Assembly (NCBI RefSeq): GCF_900129055.1
Contig: NZ_FQUZ01000009.1
Coordinates: 40,638 to 103,912, forward strand
Source of the DNA: Lampropedia hyalina DSM 16112
GTDB lineage: Bacteria; Pseudomonadota; Gammaproteobacteria; Burkholderiales; Burkholderiaceae_C
Direction of reading: 5' to 3'
DNA length: 63,275 nt
Shown here one piece after another: positions 36,975 through 47,010 of this stretch (positions within the stretch are counted from its first letter, which is position 1; each line of letters begins with the position of its first letter). A model generated the notes under the pieces. That model saw nothing but the letters and a program-made list of their open reading frames with translations. It was not told the DNA's origin and made no database searches. The position numbers and the translations under genes were made by a program.

Positions 36975-37952
36975 ATGACCTTCGCACCCTCCATTTCCCG
37001 CCGTGCTCCGGTGCTGGACGAAGCCTCCAGCAGTCGCATTCCCTCGCTGCGCACGGCTGCCGACGCGCTCAGTCCCCAACCACTGGCAGAGGCCGCACTG
37101 TTGCCCGCCCCCAGCCGCCATGCCGCCTGGAAGGCCTTTTTGCGCAACCCTTCCGCCCTCGCCGGTTTGCTGCTGCTGGCATTCGTGACGTTGGCGGCCG
37201 TATTCGCGCATGTGCTGTTTCCGGGCGATCCGCTGGACATGGTGGCCCTGCCACTGCTCTGGCCGGGGCAGGAAGCCCCGTTCGTGCTGGGCACGGACTC
37301 GCTGGGGCGCAATGTGCTGGCCGGGCTGGCGCACGGCGGGCGTGTCTCGCTGATGGTGGGAGCCATTGCAGCGGCCATCAGCCTGCTGATTGGTGTGCTG
37401 GTGGGAGCCACCGCCGGGTACTTTGGCGGCTGGCTGGATGATCTGCTGGTGCGCCTGACCGAGCTGGTGCAGACCATTCCCACCTTCCTGCTGGTGATCG
37501 TCATCGTGGCCATTGGCCAGCCTTCGGTGAAGGTGATCGTGTTCGCCATCGGTGCGGCATCCTGGCCGGTGATCGCGCGGCTGGTGCGGGCCGAATTCCG
37601 CACCCTGCGCGAATCCGAATTCGTGCAGGCCGCGCGCAGCCAGGGCTTCAGCGACCGCTGGATCATCTTCCGCGAAATCCTGCCCAATGCCCTGCCGCCG
37701 GTGGTCGTCACCACCTCGGTGCTGGTGGCCACCGCCATCCTGATGGAATCCGCCCTCTCGTTTCTGGGCATGGGCGACCCCAACGTGGTCTCCTGGGGCA
37801 GCATGATCGGCGAAGGCCGCGAACTGCTGCGCACCGCCTGGTACCTCACCGCCGTGCCCGGTGCCGCCATCATCCTCACGGTGCTGTCGCTCAATCTGGT
37901 GGGCGACGGCATCAACGACGCATTCAATCCCCGCCTGCGAGGCCGTTCATGA
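36975..37952 (+). CDS. Oligopeptide-type ABC permease (DppC-like)
   Basis: 325 aa. It carries the N-terminal DppC/OppC region (FLRNPSALAGLLLLAFVTLA), the DSLGRNVL signature after the periplasmic loop, and the EAA loop FVQAARSQGFSDRWIIFREI. It forms a heterodimer with the preceding permease. Its 3' end overlaps the ATPase start by 4 bp (ATGA-type coupling). Confidence 0.92.
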   Translation: MTFAPSISRRAPVLDEASSSRIPSLRTAADALSPQPLAEAALLPAPSRHAAWKAFLRNPSALAGLLLLAFVTLAAVFAHVLFPGDPLDMVALPLLWPGQEAPFVLGTDSLGRNVLAGLAHGGRVSLMVGAIAAAISLLIGVLVGATAGYFGGWLDDLLVRLTELVQTIPTFLLVIVIVAIGQPSVKVIVFAIGAASWPVIARLVRAEFRTLRESEFVQAARSQGFSDRWIIFREILPNALPPVVVTTSVLVATAILMESALSFLGMGDPNVVSWGSMIGEGRELLRTAWYLTAVPGAAIILTVLSLNLVGDGINDAFNPRLRGRS

Positions 37953-39775
37953 CCCCACACCGCTCACCCCACCCCTCCAGCCGGAACACGCTGCTGGATG
38001 TGCAGGGACTCAACATCCATTTTCGCAGTCGCAATGGCAACCACCATGCGGTCAGGAACCTGAATTTCTCGATTGCGCAGGGCGAAACCCTGGCTCTGGT
38101 GGGCGAGTCGGGCTGCGGCAAATCGACCACCGCGCTGTCGCTGCTGCGCCTGCTGCCCCCCGAAGCCGAAGTGAGCGGGCAGATTCTGTTGGGCGAGCGC
38201 AATATTGCCACGTTGCCCGCCGCGCAGTTGCGCCAGCTTCGCGGCAGCGACATTTCGATGATCTTTCAGGAGCCGATGACTTCGCTGAACCCGGTTCACA
38301 CCATCGGGGCGCAGATTGCCGAAACCCTGCGGCTGCACCAGGGCCTGTCGCGCGAAACCGCACGGCAGCGCACTCTGGAAATGCTCGATCTGGTGCGCAT
38401 TCCAGAACCGCAGCGACGCATCCACGACTACCCGCACAACCTCTCTGGCGGGCAACGCCAGCGCGTCATGATCGCAATGGCCGTGGCCTGCCAGCCCAAG
38501 CTGCTGATTGCCGATGAACCCACCACCGCACTGGATGTCACCGTACAGGCACGCATTCTGGAACTGCTCGACCAGTTGCGCCGCGACCTCTCGATGGGGC
38601 TGCTGCTCATCACCCACGACCTCGGTGTGGTGTCGCAATGGGCCGACCGTGTGCTGGTGATGTTCGATGGCGAAAAAGTGGAAGAAGCCCCCGCCCTGCA
38701 ACTGTTCCACCACCCGGAGCACCCCTACTCCCAGGGGCTGCTGGGCGCGTCGCTGCACGCGGGCAAGGAAGTCCACTACAGCAGCAGCCGTCTGCCGGAA
38801 ATCCACCGCATCGTCGATCAGGTCAGTGGCGAGCGCAGTTTCCAGCTCAGCACCCCGGCCCTGCCCGTGCGGCCATTGCCCGTAGCAGCCACGGCAGATG
38901 CGCCTTCCCCGCCACCACTGCTGGCCGTGCACGATCTGCGCACCAGCTACCCAACCCGCGAAGGCGGGCTGTTCCATGCCGTCGATGGTGTGTCCCTGCG
39001 CATTGCGCGGGGCGAAACCCTGGGGCTGGTGGGCGAGTCGGGCTGCGGCAAATCCACCCTGTCGCGCACGCTGCTGAAGCTGATTCAACCAGCGGCCGGA
39101 CGCATCGAATTCGAGGGAACCGATCTGGCCCCGCTGAACGAGAAACAGCTCAAGCCCTGGCGCAAGCGCATCCAGATGGTGTTTCAGGACCCCTATGCCT
39201 CGCTCAATCCGCGCCGCAGTGTGTACGACACACTGGATGCCGTGCTGTCCGTGCATGGCGAGAAAGACCGCCAGAGCCGCCGCCAGCGCATTGCCACGAC
39301 ACTGGATCGCGTGGGCCTGCCTGCCTCGGCGGCAGCGCGCTTTCCACATGAATTCTCCGGTGGCCAACGCCAGCGCATCGGCATTGCACGCGCCTTGATC
39401 GTGCGGCCATCGCTGGTGATTCTGGACGAGCCGGTGTCCGCGCTGGACGTATCGATCCAGGCGCAGATTCTCAACCTGCTGGTGGAACTGAAGGAGGATT
39501 TTGGCCTGTCCTACCTGTTCATCTCGCACGATCTGTCGGTGGTGCGCTACATCGCCGACCATGTGCTGGTGATGCACAAGGGCAAGATCGTCGAGTCCGG
39601 CGACCACCACCAGATATGGGAAAACCCCCAGCACCCCTACACCCAGTCCCTGATTGCCGCCGTGCCCAAGCCCGATGCCCGCCGCCGCGACGACGATGCA
39701 GCGCAAGACCATCAACACCGCACCAGCTTAGTAGCCACTGACCCACATTCCCGGCCACTGCGCCAGGCGGCCTGA
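37949..39775 (+). CDS. Fused double ABC ATPase (DppD-DppF type)
   Basis: 608-aa protein with two complete ABC cassettes in tandem. The first has Walker [13 protein letters not shown], signature LSGGQRQRV and Walker B LLIADEPT; the second has [27 protein letters not shown] and VILDEP. Each half ends with the HPYxQxL oligopeptide C-terminal motif (HPYSQGL, HPYTQSL). Like GsiA or YejF it energises a two-permease importer; the organism combines what are usually separate D and F subunits. No substrate-binding gene in the operon. Confidence 0.93.
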   Translation: MTPHRSPHPSSRNTLLDVQGLNIHFRSRNGNHHAVRNLNFSIAQGETLALVGESGCGKSTTALSLLRLLPPEAEVSGQILLGERNIATLPAAQLRQLRGSDISMIFQEPMTSLNPVHTIGAQIAETLRLHQGLSRETARQRTLEMLDLVRIPEPQRRIHDYPHNLSGGQRQRVMIAMAVACQPKLLIADEPTTALDVTVQARILELLDQLRRDLSMGLLLITHDLGVVSQWADRVLVMFDGEKVEEAPALQLFHHPEHPYSQGLLGASLHAGKEVHYSSSRLPEIHRIVDQVSGERSFQLSTPALPVRPLPVAATADAPSPPPLLAVHDLRTSYPTREGGLFHAVDGVSLRIARGETLGLVGESGCGKSTLSRTLLKLIQPAAGRIEFEGTDLAPLNEKQLKPWRKRIQMVFQDPYASLNPRRSVYDTLDAVLSVHGEKDRQSRRQRIATTLDRVGLPASAAARFPHEFSGGQRQRIGIARALIVRPSLVILDEPVSALDVSIQAQILNLLVELKEDFGLSYLFISHDLSVVRYIADHVLVMHKGKIVESGDHHQIWENPQHPYTQSLIAAVPKPDARRRDDDAAQDHQHRTSLVATDPHSRPLRQAA

Positions 39776-39829
39776 CGCGGCTTCATTCCCCTGCGATAGC
39801 GTTTCTTCATTTCTTCAGGAAAAACCACC

Positions 39830-40174
39830 ATGTCCCAAGCCACCCTGTTCCTGCTCAAGCCCGGTTTCACCGATGCCGCACAACCGGGCAAAACCTTTTT
39901 CTGCCCATCCTGCGTGTATGTGGAGGGTCTGCTGGGCACTTACCCGCAACTGCTGGAGCAACTCCAGGTCGTGCGGGTAGATTTTCCCCGCCCGCGTGCG
40001 GCCATCATCGCCCTGGCTGGAGCCGAGAACCAGAGCGCACCCCTGCTGGTGCTCGACGCAATCAGCCATTCGGCCCACGTCACCGGCGAGTACGAGGGCC
40101 GCAGCCTGATCGATGGCAAGGATGCCATTGCCGCCTATCTGGCAGAACAGTACGGCATCGATCTGTCGCATTGA
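39830..40174 (+). CDS. DUF3088 family protein
   Basis: 114-aa cytoplasmic protein; LFLLKPGFTD and FFCPSCVYVEGLL with a CxxC-like pair, then YEGRSLIDGKDAIAAYLAEQYG. This layout resembles a minimal thioredoxin/glutaredoxin-like fold and is annotated DUF3088. No function known. It lies alone between the transporter and the convergent CobW gene. Confidence 0.75.
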   Translation: MSQATLFLLKPGFTDAAQPGKTFFCPSCVYVEGLLGTYPQLLEQLQVVRVDFPRPRAAIIALAGAENQSAPLLVLDAISHSAHVTGEYEGRSLIDGKDAIAAYLAEQYGIDLSH

Positions 40175-40198
40175 AGGCTCCGGCGCAAGGCCCTAGAT

Positions 40199-41440
40199 TC
40201 AACGGGGCACGACCACCCAGCTCTGGTGCTGCATGTGCCTGCCATGTTGCATGGCCACGCGCTGCTGCATCCAGCAGCGCGTGGGCAAATCCGCCATGCC
40301 TGCTGCCGTGCGCAAGGCCGCCCGGTCGGAGGGTGGCTGTGCCAGTCGCTCGCGGATGTCTTGCTGCTGCGCGGCATCCAGTCCCTGTGCAATGAAAACC
40401 AGACAACCTCGCCGCTGAGCAAAGCGCGGATCGTCAGGCCAGCGGTGCAGACGCACAGGAGGATAGGCAACGTTCTGCACACAATGCACGGCCAGCGGGC
40501 GGTCGTGCTCGCCCAGTCCCACCAGCCCCTTGACGCGCAACAATCGATGGCCGTGGTCTTGCAGAATCCTGCCCATGGCCAGCGACAGGCCAAACCAGGG
40601 AATGTCGGATTCCAGCGGCACCACGAAGCTGGCAACCGATGGGCTGTGCACGCGGGACTGCGCCAGCGTATGCCCCCGATGCAAGGGCAGTCCCTCCTCC
40701 GGCAGGACGCGCTGTGGCTCATCCGACAGCACCTTGCCGAACAATCCCCCTGCGCCGAACCAGCGCGGCAGTGGAGCCGCAAGGTTTGCATGGGGTGCGG
40801 CGTACAGCCCTGCCCCTGTCACGACATCGATGGGAGCACGCCCGTGGCGCACCAATACCTGGCCAGCCTGTGGGTTGAGGGCCTGCAAGCGCATGGCCAG
40901 TGCCTGTATGTCGCTGCTGCTGGCCCGATCGCACTGGGTGATGAGCAGGCGGTCGGCCGCCACCACCTGGCGCAGGGTTTCGGGGTGCCGTTGCAGTTGT
41001 GCCAGCCCGTGCGGGGCGGCAATGGCGGCCACCACGCCATCGCAGTGGTAGCGGGCACGGACAAAGCGTTCATCCATGATCGTGCAGACCACGGGCACAG
41101 GGTCGGCCATTCCGCTGGTCTCGACGATCACCCGTGTCAGCGGGGCAATGTCCCCTCGGGCAGACCGCTCGAACAGGGTCTGGAATGCCCCGACCAGATC
41201 GCCCCGTGTCTGGCAACACAGGCAGCCCGAATCCAGCAGCACCATATTGTCTTCGCTGTGCTCGACCAGATGGTGGTCGATGCCGACCTCGCCCCATTCA
41301 TTGACCAGCACGGCCACGCCTTCCATGCCCGCCTGCTGCATCCAGTGATTGAGCAAGGTGGTCTTTCCTGCCCCCAGAAATCCGGTCAGCACGGTCACGG
41401 GAATGCGCTCTGTCGCATCGCTGAAATGGGAAGCTTGCAT
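40199..41440 (-). CDS. CobW/COG0523-family metal-chaperone GTPase
   Basis: 413 aa. Walker A GFLGAGKTTLL, the hallmark metal-binding CxCC in SGCLCCQTRGDL, and Asp in the TQCD nucleotide-specificity loop; a C-terminal CobW_C domain ends in a His-containing tail (HGRHMQHQSW). COG0523 GTPases load Zn, Co, Ni or Fe into client enzymes. It directly follows the carboxylase operon, and acetophenone carboxylase is a zinc enzyme, so a delivery role is plausible. It has its own GGAGG site, 28 bp beyond a terminator. Confidence 0.9.
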   Translation of the reverse strand: MQASHFSDATERIPVTVLTGFLGAGKTTLLNHWMQQAGMEGVAVLVNEWGEVGIDHHLVEHSEDNMVLLDSGCLCCQTRGDLVGAFQTLFERSARGDIAPLTRVIVETSGMADPVPVVCTIMDERFVRARYHCDGVVAAIAAPHGLAQLQRHPETLRQVVAADRLLITQCDRASSSDIQALAMRLQALNPQAGQVLVRHGRAPIDVVTGAGLYAAPHANLAAPLPRWFGAGGLFGKVLSDEPQRVLPEEGLPLHRGHTLAQSRVHSPSVASFVVPLESDIPWFGLSLAMGRILQDHGHRLLRVKGLVGLGEHDRPLAVHCVQNVAYPPVRLHRWPDDPRFAQRRGCLVFIAQGLDAAQQQDIRERLAQPPSDRAALRTAAGMADLPTRCWMQQRVAMQHGRHMQHQSWVVVPR

Positions 41441-41467
41441 GGCTTTGTCCTCCAAGGTCACAGATTG

Positions 41468-41510
41468 GAAAAAAGACGGGCCGGGGCCGGCAGAATCCGC
41501 CCGCCCCGGC
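41468..41510 (-). terminator. Terminator after the carboxylase operon
   Basis: On the minus strand GCCGGGGC (41510-41503) pairs with GCCCCGGC (41487-41480) and is followed by CGTCTTTTTTCC. It lies between apc5 and the cobW gene and should partly separate their expression. Confidence 0.75.
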
Positions 41511-41527
41511 TCCATTTCATGGCGGAT

Positions 41528-42418
41528 TCATGCCGCCTCGCGCCAGACCTTCAAGGTCTCCAGCACCGCCTCCGGGCGCATGTCCGCCGGGATTTCAGCA
41601 AAGTAAAAATGCCCTGCCGCCAGTGCCGGTGCCGGCATGGCACGGGCAAAAGCCTCGCTGGCATCGTCTCCCATTGCCGCTGGCACAGGCGCATCAACAT
41701 GGTGGGGCGTGGCAGTGGCAATCACCGCATCGAAGCCCGCCAGTTCGCTGCGTTGCGGAACCGGCATTCCGTGCGGCCGCCTGAGTGCCAGTGCCCAGCG
41801 GTAATGCCGCGCAATGTTCACCAACGAGCGATAGCCTTGCAGTCCCTGGGCACTGAATGCCGCATCTCCAGCGGCCTCCTCCAGCAGCACGCCATCCACC
41901 GCCTTGGTACTGACACTGCGCAGCAAGTCGGCCAGGTACATGCTGGCATCGTCCACGGTATCTGGATCGGGCGGATCATCGGGCTGCTGGGCCATCCGGT
42001 TGGCATGGCGCAGCCAGTGCCGGGGCGATGGCATGGCCAGCACCATGGGGGTCTGTCCACGCAAGTGTGCGGCCACGGCATCCAGAACTTCAGCCAGCAG
42101 TGCCCTGGGTGCATCGGCCTCCAGCAAACGCCGCAATGCCATGGTGGGGTTGCGCCGCTTGCCCAGCAGGGCTTCCAGACCGCCACTGCGGGCCACCCAG
42201 GCATCGTAGAGTTCGCCCACTTCGATCACGGCCACATCAGGCCGCAGCAAGCCCTGTGACTGGGAGAACCAGGCCAGATAGCTGGCGGCACTGTCCCATA
42301 CATCCGCATCGGCAGAGCCTTTGAGCAGTTGGCGGGTGTAGGCAGAGGACTTGAGCCAGAGGCGGATGCCGCCACCCCCCCTTCCCTGCTGCAACCGCTG
42401 TGTCAATGGTGTGGTCAT
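41528..42418 (-). CDS. apc5: Acetophenone carboxylase Apc5-like subunit
   Basis: 296 aa, about 32 kDa. I recognise no enzymatic motif; assignment rests on position and size. It follows the alpha-type subunit gene by 10 bp with AAGGAG, exactly where apc5 lies in the five-gene acetophenone carboxylase operon of Aromatoleum. Features: Gly-rich N-terminus (QQGRGGGGIRLWLKSSAY), IEVGELYDAWVARSGG, and C-terminal GHFYFAEIPADMRPEAVL. In the known enzyme this subunit associates loosely with the core complex. Acetone carboxylases lack it. Confidence 0.65.
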   Translation of the reverse strand: MTTPLTQRLQQGRGGGGIRLWLKSSAYTRQLLKGSADADVWDSAASYLAWFSQSQGLLRPDVAVIEVGELYDAWVARSGGLEALLGKRRNPTMALRRLLEADAPRALLAEVLDAVAAHLRGQTPMVLAMPSPRHWLRHANRMAQQPDDPPDPDTVDDASMYLADLLRSVSTKAVDGVLLEEAAGDAAFSAQGLQGYRSLVNIARHYRWALALRRPHGMPVPQRSELAGFDAVIATATPHHVDAPVPAAMGDDASEAFARAMPAPALAAGHFYFAEIPADMRPEAVLETLKVWREAA

Positions 42419-42428
42419 GCGGCACTCC

Positions 42429-44708
42429 TTACTGCTTCTCGCGGTCGGGAACGCCTGCCGCCTGCAACCGTGCCTCCAGCTCGGCAATGCGCACATCCTT
42501 GGGATGCGGCATGTAGTTGGGCCGGAACTCGCTGGCCTTGCGCGTTTTGTCTGGTGTGCCCATGTACAGCGTCTCCACATCGTCGCCCCAGGCACCGAAG
42601 TATGGCAAGTGGGCCGGTGGCCTGGGGGTGCTCCATTCCTTGACGAATTCCGCAAACGGCTTGCCGCGCTGGAGACGATCCCTGCGCTCGGCATCGCGCA
42701 GTGCCTTGGTGGTTTCATGGTCGATGGCCAGTGTGTCCGGGTCGATCTTCACCTTGTAAACACGCTCGGCCACGGCGTGGGAGATCAGACTGTCCTCGAT
42801 GTCGCGCACCACGGCAGCCGGGTCGCGCTCCAGCAGGTCGCCATAGCCACCGCCAGCCCCCTGCGAGATCATGACCATCTCGCCGCGCCGCGAAATCTCG
42901 AAGCCCAACCCCATGTGGTGGGTGGTGTATCGTGCCCCCTCGAACGGCTGCTCGTTCATGATCTCCTCGATGGAGTGCCTGAATTTCTCCGGCTCGTTGA
43001 GCAGGGTTTCGTACACGTCCACGCCCTGTACCTTGGCCAGCGGGTAAGTGCCACAGGCATAGCCACCGAACAGGCCCTGAATGGGGGGCACTTTCGCGCC
43101 CTGCGCAGTGGTCATGAAGCCCCACTGTTCGCTGTCCTTGGTGGCGACGATCATCGTATAGCCCTGGCCGCCCCGGTACTTGCCGGGGGCAATCGCATCG
43201 CGCGTCATCTTCTTGGAGACCAGTTGCAGGAATGGCACTTCCTCCTCATTGACCTCCTGCTCGCCCACATCCGCCATGGTGGCGAAGATGGGGGCCAGCG
43301 CAGGTTCGCCGTCGCGGTCGGCCCGCGCGCCGCCGCCCATGCCGTTGAGGTCGGCGCAGAGGTTGCCCAGTGTTTCGCCGTGCTGGTTCACGCCGCCCCA
43401 GATGAACGTGTTGATCATGTTGAAGGCCGGTGCCTGCACCTTGGTGTACTTCTCCGGGCAGGAGTACAGGAACTTGGCCACCGCATGCTGCCCCGCCGTG
43501 AAGCCGGTGAAGATGGACATCAGGCTCTGCGAGTTGGGCGCGTCGTAGGAGGAATTGACAATCGAACAAGGGTCGGTAATCACCTCAATGGGCGAGAACG
43601 CCGCCTGCCCGCGCGGCAGGTCGGGCCACACATAGCACATGAACAACTGCGAAAGCATGCCCTTCAGGCTGCCCACAATCGTGTTGGTGGGCCGGTTGGT
43701 GAATTCCGGTGCGGAACCCCGGAAGTCGAAAATCAGCCGGTCGCCCGTCTTGGTGAGCGTGCAGTTGATCTTGGCAATGCAGTTTTCGCGCAGCGTGGAA
43801 TCCTGAATGATGTAGGTGCGCACGCTCATGTCCGGCCATTCGCTGATGCGGCGTTTGACTTCGGCGCGCACATTCTCCATCGTCAGGCGCAGGGTGGCCA
43901 CCAGTGCATCTGGCCCGTCGGTGCGCAGCACTTCCTCGATGCGCTGCTTGATGCGCAGGCAGGAAAAAAGCTTGACCTTCATGTCTTCCAGTTGCAGCTT
44001 GGGTTCACGCACCGAGTTCTGCAGGAAGGTGAGCAGATCGCGCTTGATCTGGTAGTTTTCCACCACTTTGAACGGCGACATTTTCAGCCCTTCGTCAAAA
44101 CGACTTTCGGCCATCGAGGGCATGCCGCCCGGTTCAATGGCCCCGTTCTCTCCCTCGTGTACGGTGGAGGCCACCCAGCAGATCAGCCTGCCTTCATGGA
44201 AGATGGGCATGATCATGCTCTGGTCGGTGTTGTGGACGTTGCCATAGCGCGAGTCGTTGTGGATGAAGCCATCGCCCTCGTTCACGCCCACCGTGGGTTC
44301 GTCGATCCAGTATTTGTTGATGTACTTGATCGGCGCATGCACGACGGTGGAAAACAGCAGCACGCCACCAGCCGAGGCAATCGCCAGATCACCCGCGCCG
44401 GAGTACACGCCGGTAATCACATCGCCCCATTTGGCCCCCGGTGCGGCTCCCATCTGCTCCAGCATTTCGTAGCCTTCGTCGCAGCCCGATTGCAAACGGT
44501 CGCGGATGCGGGCAATGGTGTGCGAATCGGCCACCTTGCCAATGGCGGTTTCTTCGAGTTCCGTGCGGGGCATCAGGTCGTGGTTCTGCATGATCTCGGG
44601 GTCGGGGCCGAGAAACAGCGTGTTGTCTTCCATAAAACGCTTGATGAGCGTGACTTCCTCTGCATTGGGCGTGCGGTTCTGAACCTGGGTGGGCAAATCG
44701 TTTTTCAT
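42429..44708 (-). CDS. apc4: HyuB-type carboxylase subunit (Apc4/AcxB-like)
   Basis: 759 aa, hydantoinase B / acetone carboxylase alpha-type. Typical segments: VHAPIKYINKYWIDEPTVGV, GDGFIHNDSRYGNVHNTDQ, FDFRGSAPEFTNRPTNT, YRGGQGYTMI and ISQGAGGGYGD. In ketone carboxylases this subunit carries out carboxylation of the enol-phosphate made by the HyuA-type subunits. Normal length for Apc4/AcxB. AAAGGA upstream of the ATG. Confidence 0.88.
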   Translation of the reverse strand: MKNDLPTQVQNRTPNAEEVTLIKRFMEDNTLFLGPDPEIMQNHDLMPRTELEETAIGKVADSHTIARIRDRLQSGCDEGYEMLEQMGAAPGAKWGDVITGVYSGAGDLAIASAGGVLLFSTVVHAPIKYINKYWIDEPTVGVNEGDGFIHNDSRYGNVHNTDQSMIMPIFHEGRLICWVASTVHEGENGAIEPGGMPSMAESRFDEGLKMSPFKVVENYQIKRDLLTFLQNSVREPKLQLEDMKVKLFSCLRIKQRIEEVLRTDGPDALVATLRLTMENVRAEVKRRISEWPDMSVRTYIIQDSTLRENCIAKINCTLTKTGDRLIFDFRGSAPEFTNRPTNTIVGSLKGMLSQLFMCYVWPDLPRGQAAFSPIEVITDPCSIVNSSYDAPNSQSLMSIFTGFTAGQHAVAKFLYSCPEKYTKVQAPAFNMINTFIWGGVNQHGETLGNLCADLNGMGGGARADRDGEPALAPIFATMADVGEQEVNEEEVPFLQLVSKKMTRDAIAPGKYRGGQGYTMIVATKDSEQWGFMTTAQGAKVPPIQGLFGGYACGTYPLAKVQGVDVYETLLNEPEKFRHSIEEIMNEQPFEGARYTTHHMGLGFEISRRGEMVMISQGAGGGYGDLLERDPAAVVRDIEDSLISHAVAERVYKVKIDPDTLAIDHETTKALRDAERRDRLQRGKPFAEFVKEWSTPRPPAHLPYFGAWGDDVETLYMGTPDKTRKASEFRPNYMPHPKDVRIAELEARLQAAGVPDREKQ

Positions 44709-44797
44709 GGCTTGTCCTTTGTCTCTTGTCTGTAGGAATGGTGATGGGTGCCTGGAAAACCACTGCCACGGAATCGCCGCCGCAGTGGCTGCCGGTA

Positions 44798-46945
44798 TCA
44801 GTGCGTGGGCTGCTCGCGCAGGAACCAGGAGGCGTTCTGCCGCGCTGCCACGAAGTTCCAGCCGGGATTGACCAGGAAGGTGGTCACTTCCGAGGCAATG
44901 ATGGCCGGCCCCGGAACCTGCATTCCGGGCAGAATGTCGGCCCGGCTCCACACCGGCGTGTCGAACGGTTTTTCGTGCCCGACGAACCAGCAGCGTCGGT
45001 GCTCCGAGGGCGGCGGGGGAGCCGCGCGTTCGTCTTCAGGCACGGGCTTGAGGTTCTCGAACTGCACGGTTTCGTGGTGCACGAATGCCGCCACGCGGAT
45101 GGTGTTGATGCGGATGCCCGCCTCCGGTGCCTGTGAACCTTCGCCAAAGCGTTTGCCGTAGTCGCTGGAGAACTGCTGGATCATGTTCAGCACATCCACC
45201 GGGCCATCCATCGTGTGCTTGTCGATCACGGCGGTGGTCTGCACCAACTGGTTGCCGTAGCGCATGTCCAGCTCCAGGCGGTGCTGAATCTCGTGGCGCG
45301 CCACGCCCTGGCGCAGCAAGTCCTGTGTGCCACGCTCCTTGAGTTCTTCAACGATGCCATTGAAACGCCCATAGTCGTCCATCAGTTTCTTGATGTTGGA
45401 GTCGTAGAGCACCATGTACAGCGACTTCTCATGAATGTGCAACTGGTGGATATTGCCCGCCCCCACAGCCGAGAACACCGAGCTGTACGGCGGCGCGAGA
45501 ATGCGGTCGATGCTCAGGTTCTGCGCAATGCCGCAGCAGTGCAGCGGGCCGTTGCCGCCATAGGCCAGCATCGTGAAGTCCTTGGGGTCATAGCCGCGCG
45601 CGCGCAGTTCGGTGAACAGGCCGTTGGCCATGTTGGCATCCACCTTTTCCCGAATCAGCAGCGCGGCTTCGGTCACTTCGCAGTCCAGTTCGTCGCACAG
45701 CGTGTTCTCGATGGCACTGATGGCACGGCGTGGATTCAGCGGAATGGAGCCGCCCGCATAGTTGTCCGCATCCAGATAGCCCAGCACCAGATCGGCATCG
45801 GTGACAGTAGGCTGCATGCCCCCACGGTCGTAGCAGGCCGGGCCGGGGTCGGAGCCAGCCGATTGCGGGCCGCATTTGACGGTGTCATACATGCGGTCGT
45901 AGCTGGCAATGGAGCCACCGCCCGCGCCCAGCGTGACCAGATGCACCATCGGCACGGACACCAGCCAGCGGTCGATCACCGGGTTGAAGTCGTAGTGCTT
46001 GATGCCACCCTCGACGACGATGCCGATGTCGTAGCTGGTGCCACCCATATCGGTGGCCACCACATTGCCCAGCGCGGCCTGAGCGGCCAGGTGCTCGGAA
46101 GCAGCAATGCCGGACACCGGGCCAGAGTGGATGGTTTGCAGCGCGTCCGTAGAGTTGAGCTGCGCCATGCCGCCCGAGTTGTGAATCACCAGCATCGGCT
46201 GGCGGTACTGGTGCGCCCGCAGGTTCTGCTCCAGGGTGGAAAGCGCGTGGTACATGGTCGAATGCAGGTAGCCATCGACAATCGCGGACGTGGCACGCAC
46301 ATACTCGCCTTTGCGCCCGGCCACGCGATGCGACAGGATGACAGGAATCGCCCCCAGCAGGTGCGAAGGGTACTCCTCCAGCAGAATCTCCTCGATGCGC
46401 TGCTCGTGCGCCGGGTTCACCACCGAATTGAGCAAGGCCACCACGATGATCTGCGCGCCCCGGTTCACCAGTTCGCGAATTTGCAGCCGCACATCCTCCT
46501 CATCGAGCGGCATCACCATCTTGCCCTCGAAGTCCAGCCGCTCGCGAATGCCGCGAATCATGCTCGCCTCCACCAGCGGCGCGGGGCGACTGGCATTGGG
46601 CAGGTCGGTCTGCCCCAGCGTGTCCAGGCCCTCGCCATAGCCACGGGCACGGCTCAGCGGCACGGTGGCCTCGTAACCGGCCGTGACCAGCATGCCGATC
46701 TTCGGCCCCTTGTGCTCGATCAGCGCATTCGTCCCCAGGGTGGTGGCATAGCGCACCGAGTCCACGCTGGAGAGAATGTCCTCCAGCCCGATGCCCAGCG
46801 TCTTGCAGCTTTTGCCCAGAGCCTCATTGAATCCCAGGGCCAGATTGTGGTGGGTGGTCAATGCCTTGGTCTCGATGTACTGGCCGTTCCAGACCACAAA
46901 ACAGTCGGTGAATGTGCCACCGATATCCACAGATACACGTCGCAT
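44798..46945 (-). CDS. apc3: HyuA-type carboxylase subunit (Apc3/AcxA-like)
   Basis: 715 aa, hydantoinase A / acetone carboxylase beta-type ATP-binding subunit of the ASKHA (actin-hsp70-like) fold: N-terminal phosphate-1 loop VDIGGTFTDCFVVW, VRYATTLGTNALIEHKGPKI, DMGGTSYDIGIVV and LGAGGGSIASYD. It activates substrate and/or bicarbonate by phosphorylation with ATP. AAGGA precedes the ATG. A second, diverged HyuA-type subunit is encoded upstream, as expected for acetophenone carboxylase. Confidence 0.88.
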   Translation of the reverse strand: MRRVSVDIGGTFTDCFVVWNGQYIETKALTTHHNLALGFNEALGKSCKTLGIGLEDILSSVDSVRYATTLGTNALIEHKGPKIGMLVTAGYEATVPLSRARGYGEGLDTLGQTDLPNASRPAPLVEASMIRGIRERLDFEGKMVMPLDEEDVRLQIRELVNRGAQIIVVALLNSVVNPAHEQRIEEILLEEYPSHLLGAIPVILSHRVAGRKGEYVRATSAIVDGYLHSTMYHALSTLEQNLRAHQYRQPMLVIHNSGGMAQLNSTDALQTIHSGPVSGIAASEHLAAQAALGNVVATDMGGTSYDIGIVVEGGIKHYDFNPVIDRWLVSVPMVHLVTLGAGGGSIASYDRMYDTVKCGPQSAGSDPGPACYDRGGMQPTVTDADLVLGYLDADNYAGGSIPLNPRRAISAIENTLCDELDCEVTEAALLIREKVDANMANGLFTELRARGYDPKDFTMLAYGGNGPLHCCGIAQNLSIDRILAPPYSSVFSAVGAGNIHQLHIHEKSLYMVLYDSNIKKLMDDYGRFNGIVEELKERGTQDLLRQGVARHEIQHRLELDMRYGNQLVQTTAVIDKHTMDGPVDVLNMIQQFSSDYGKRFGEGSQAPEAGIRINTIRVAAFVHHETVQFENLKPVPEDERAAPPPPSEHRRCWFVGHEKPFDTPVWSRADILPGMQVPGPAIIASEVTTFLVNPGWNFVAARQNASWFLREQPTH

Positions 46946-47010
46946 GTCAATTTCCTTCCAATGGTGTGCGCACACCGGGCGGCTCCGCCGCGCCGGGACG
47001 CGAAAAGCCT

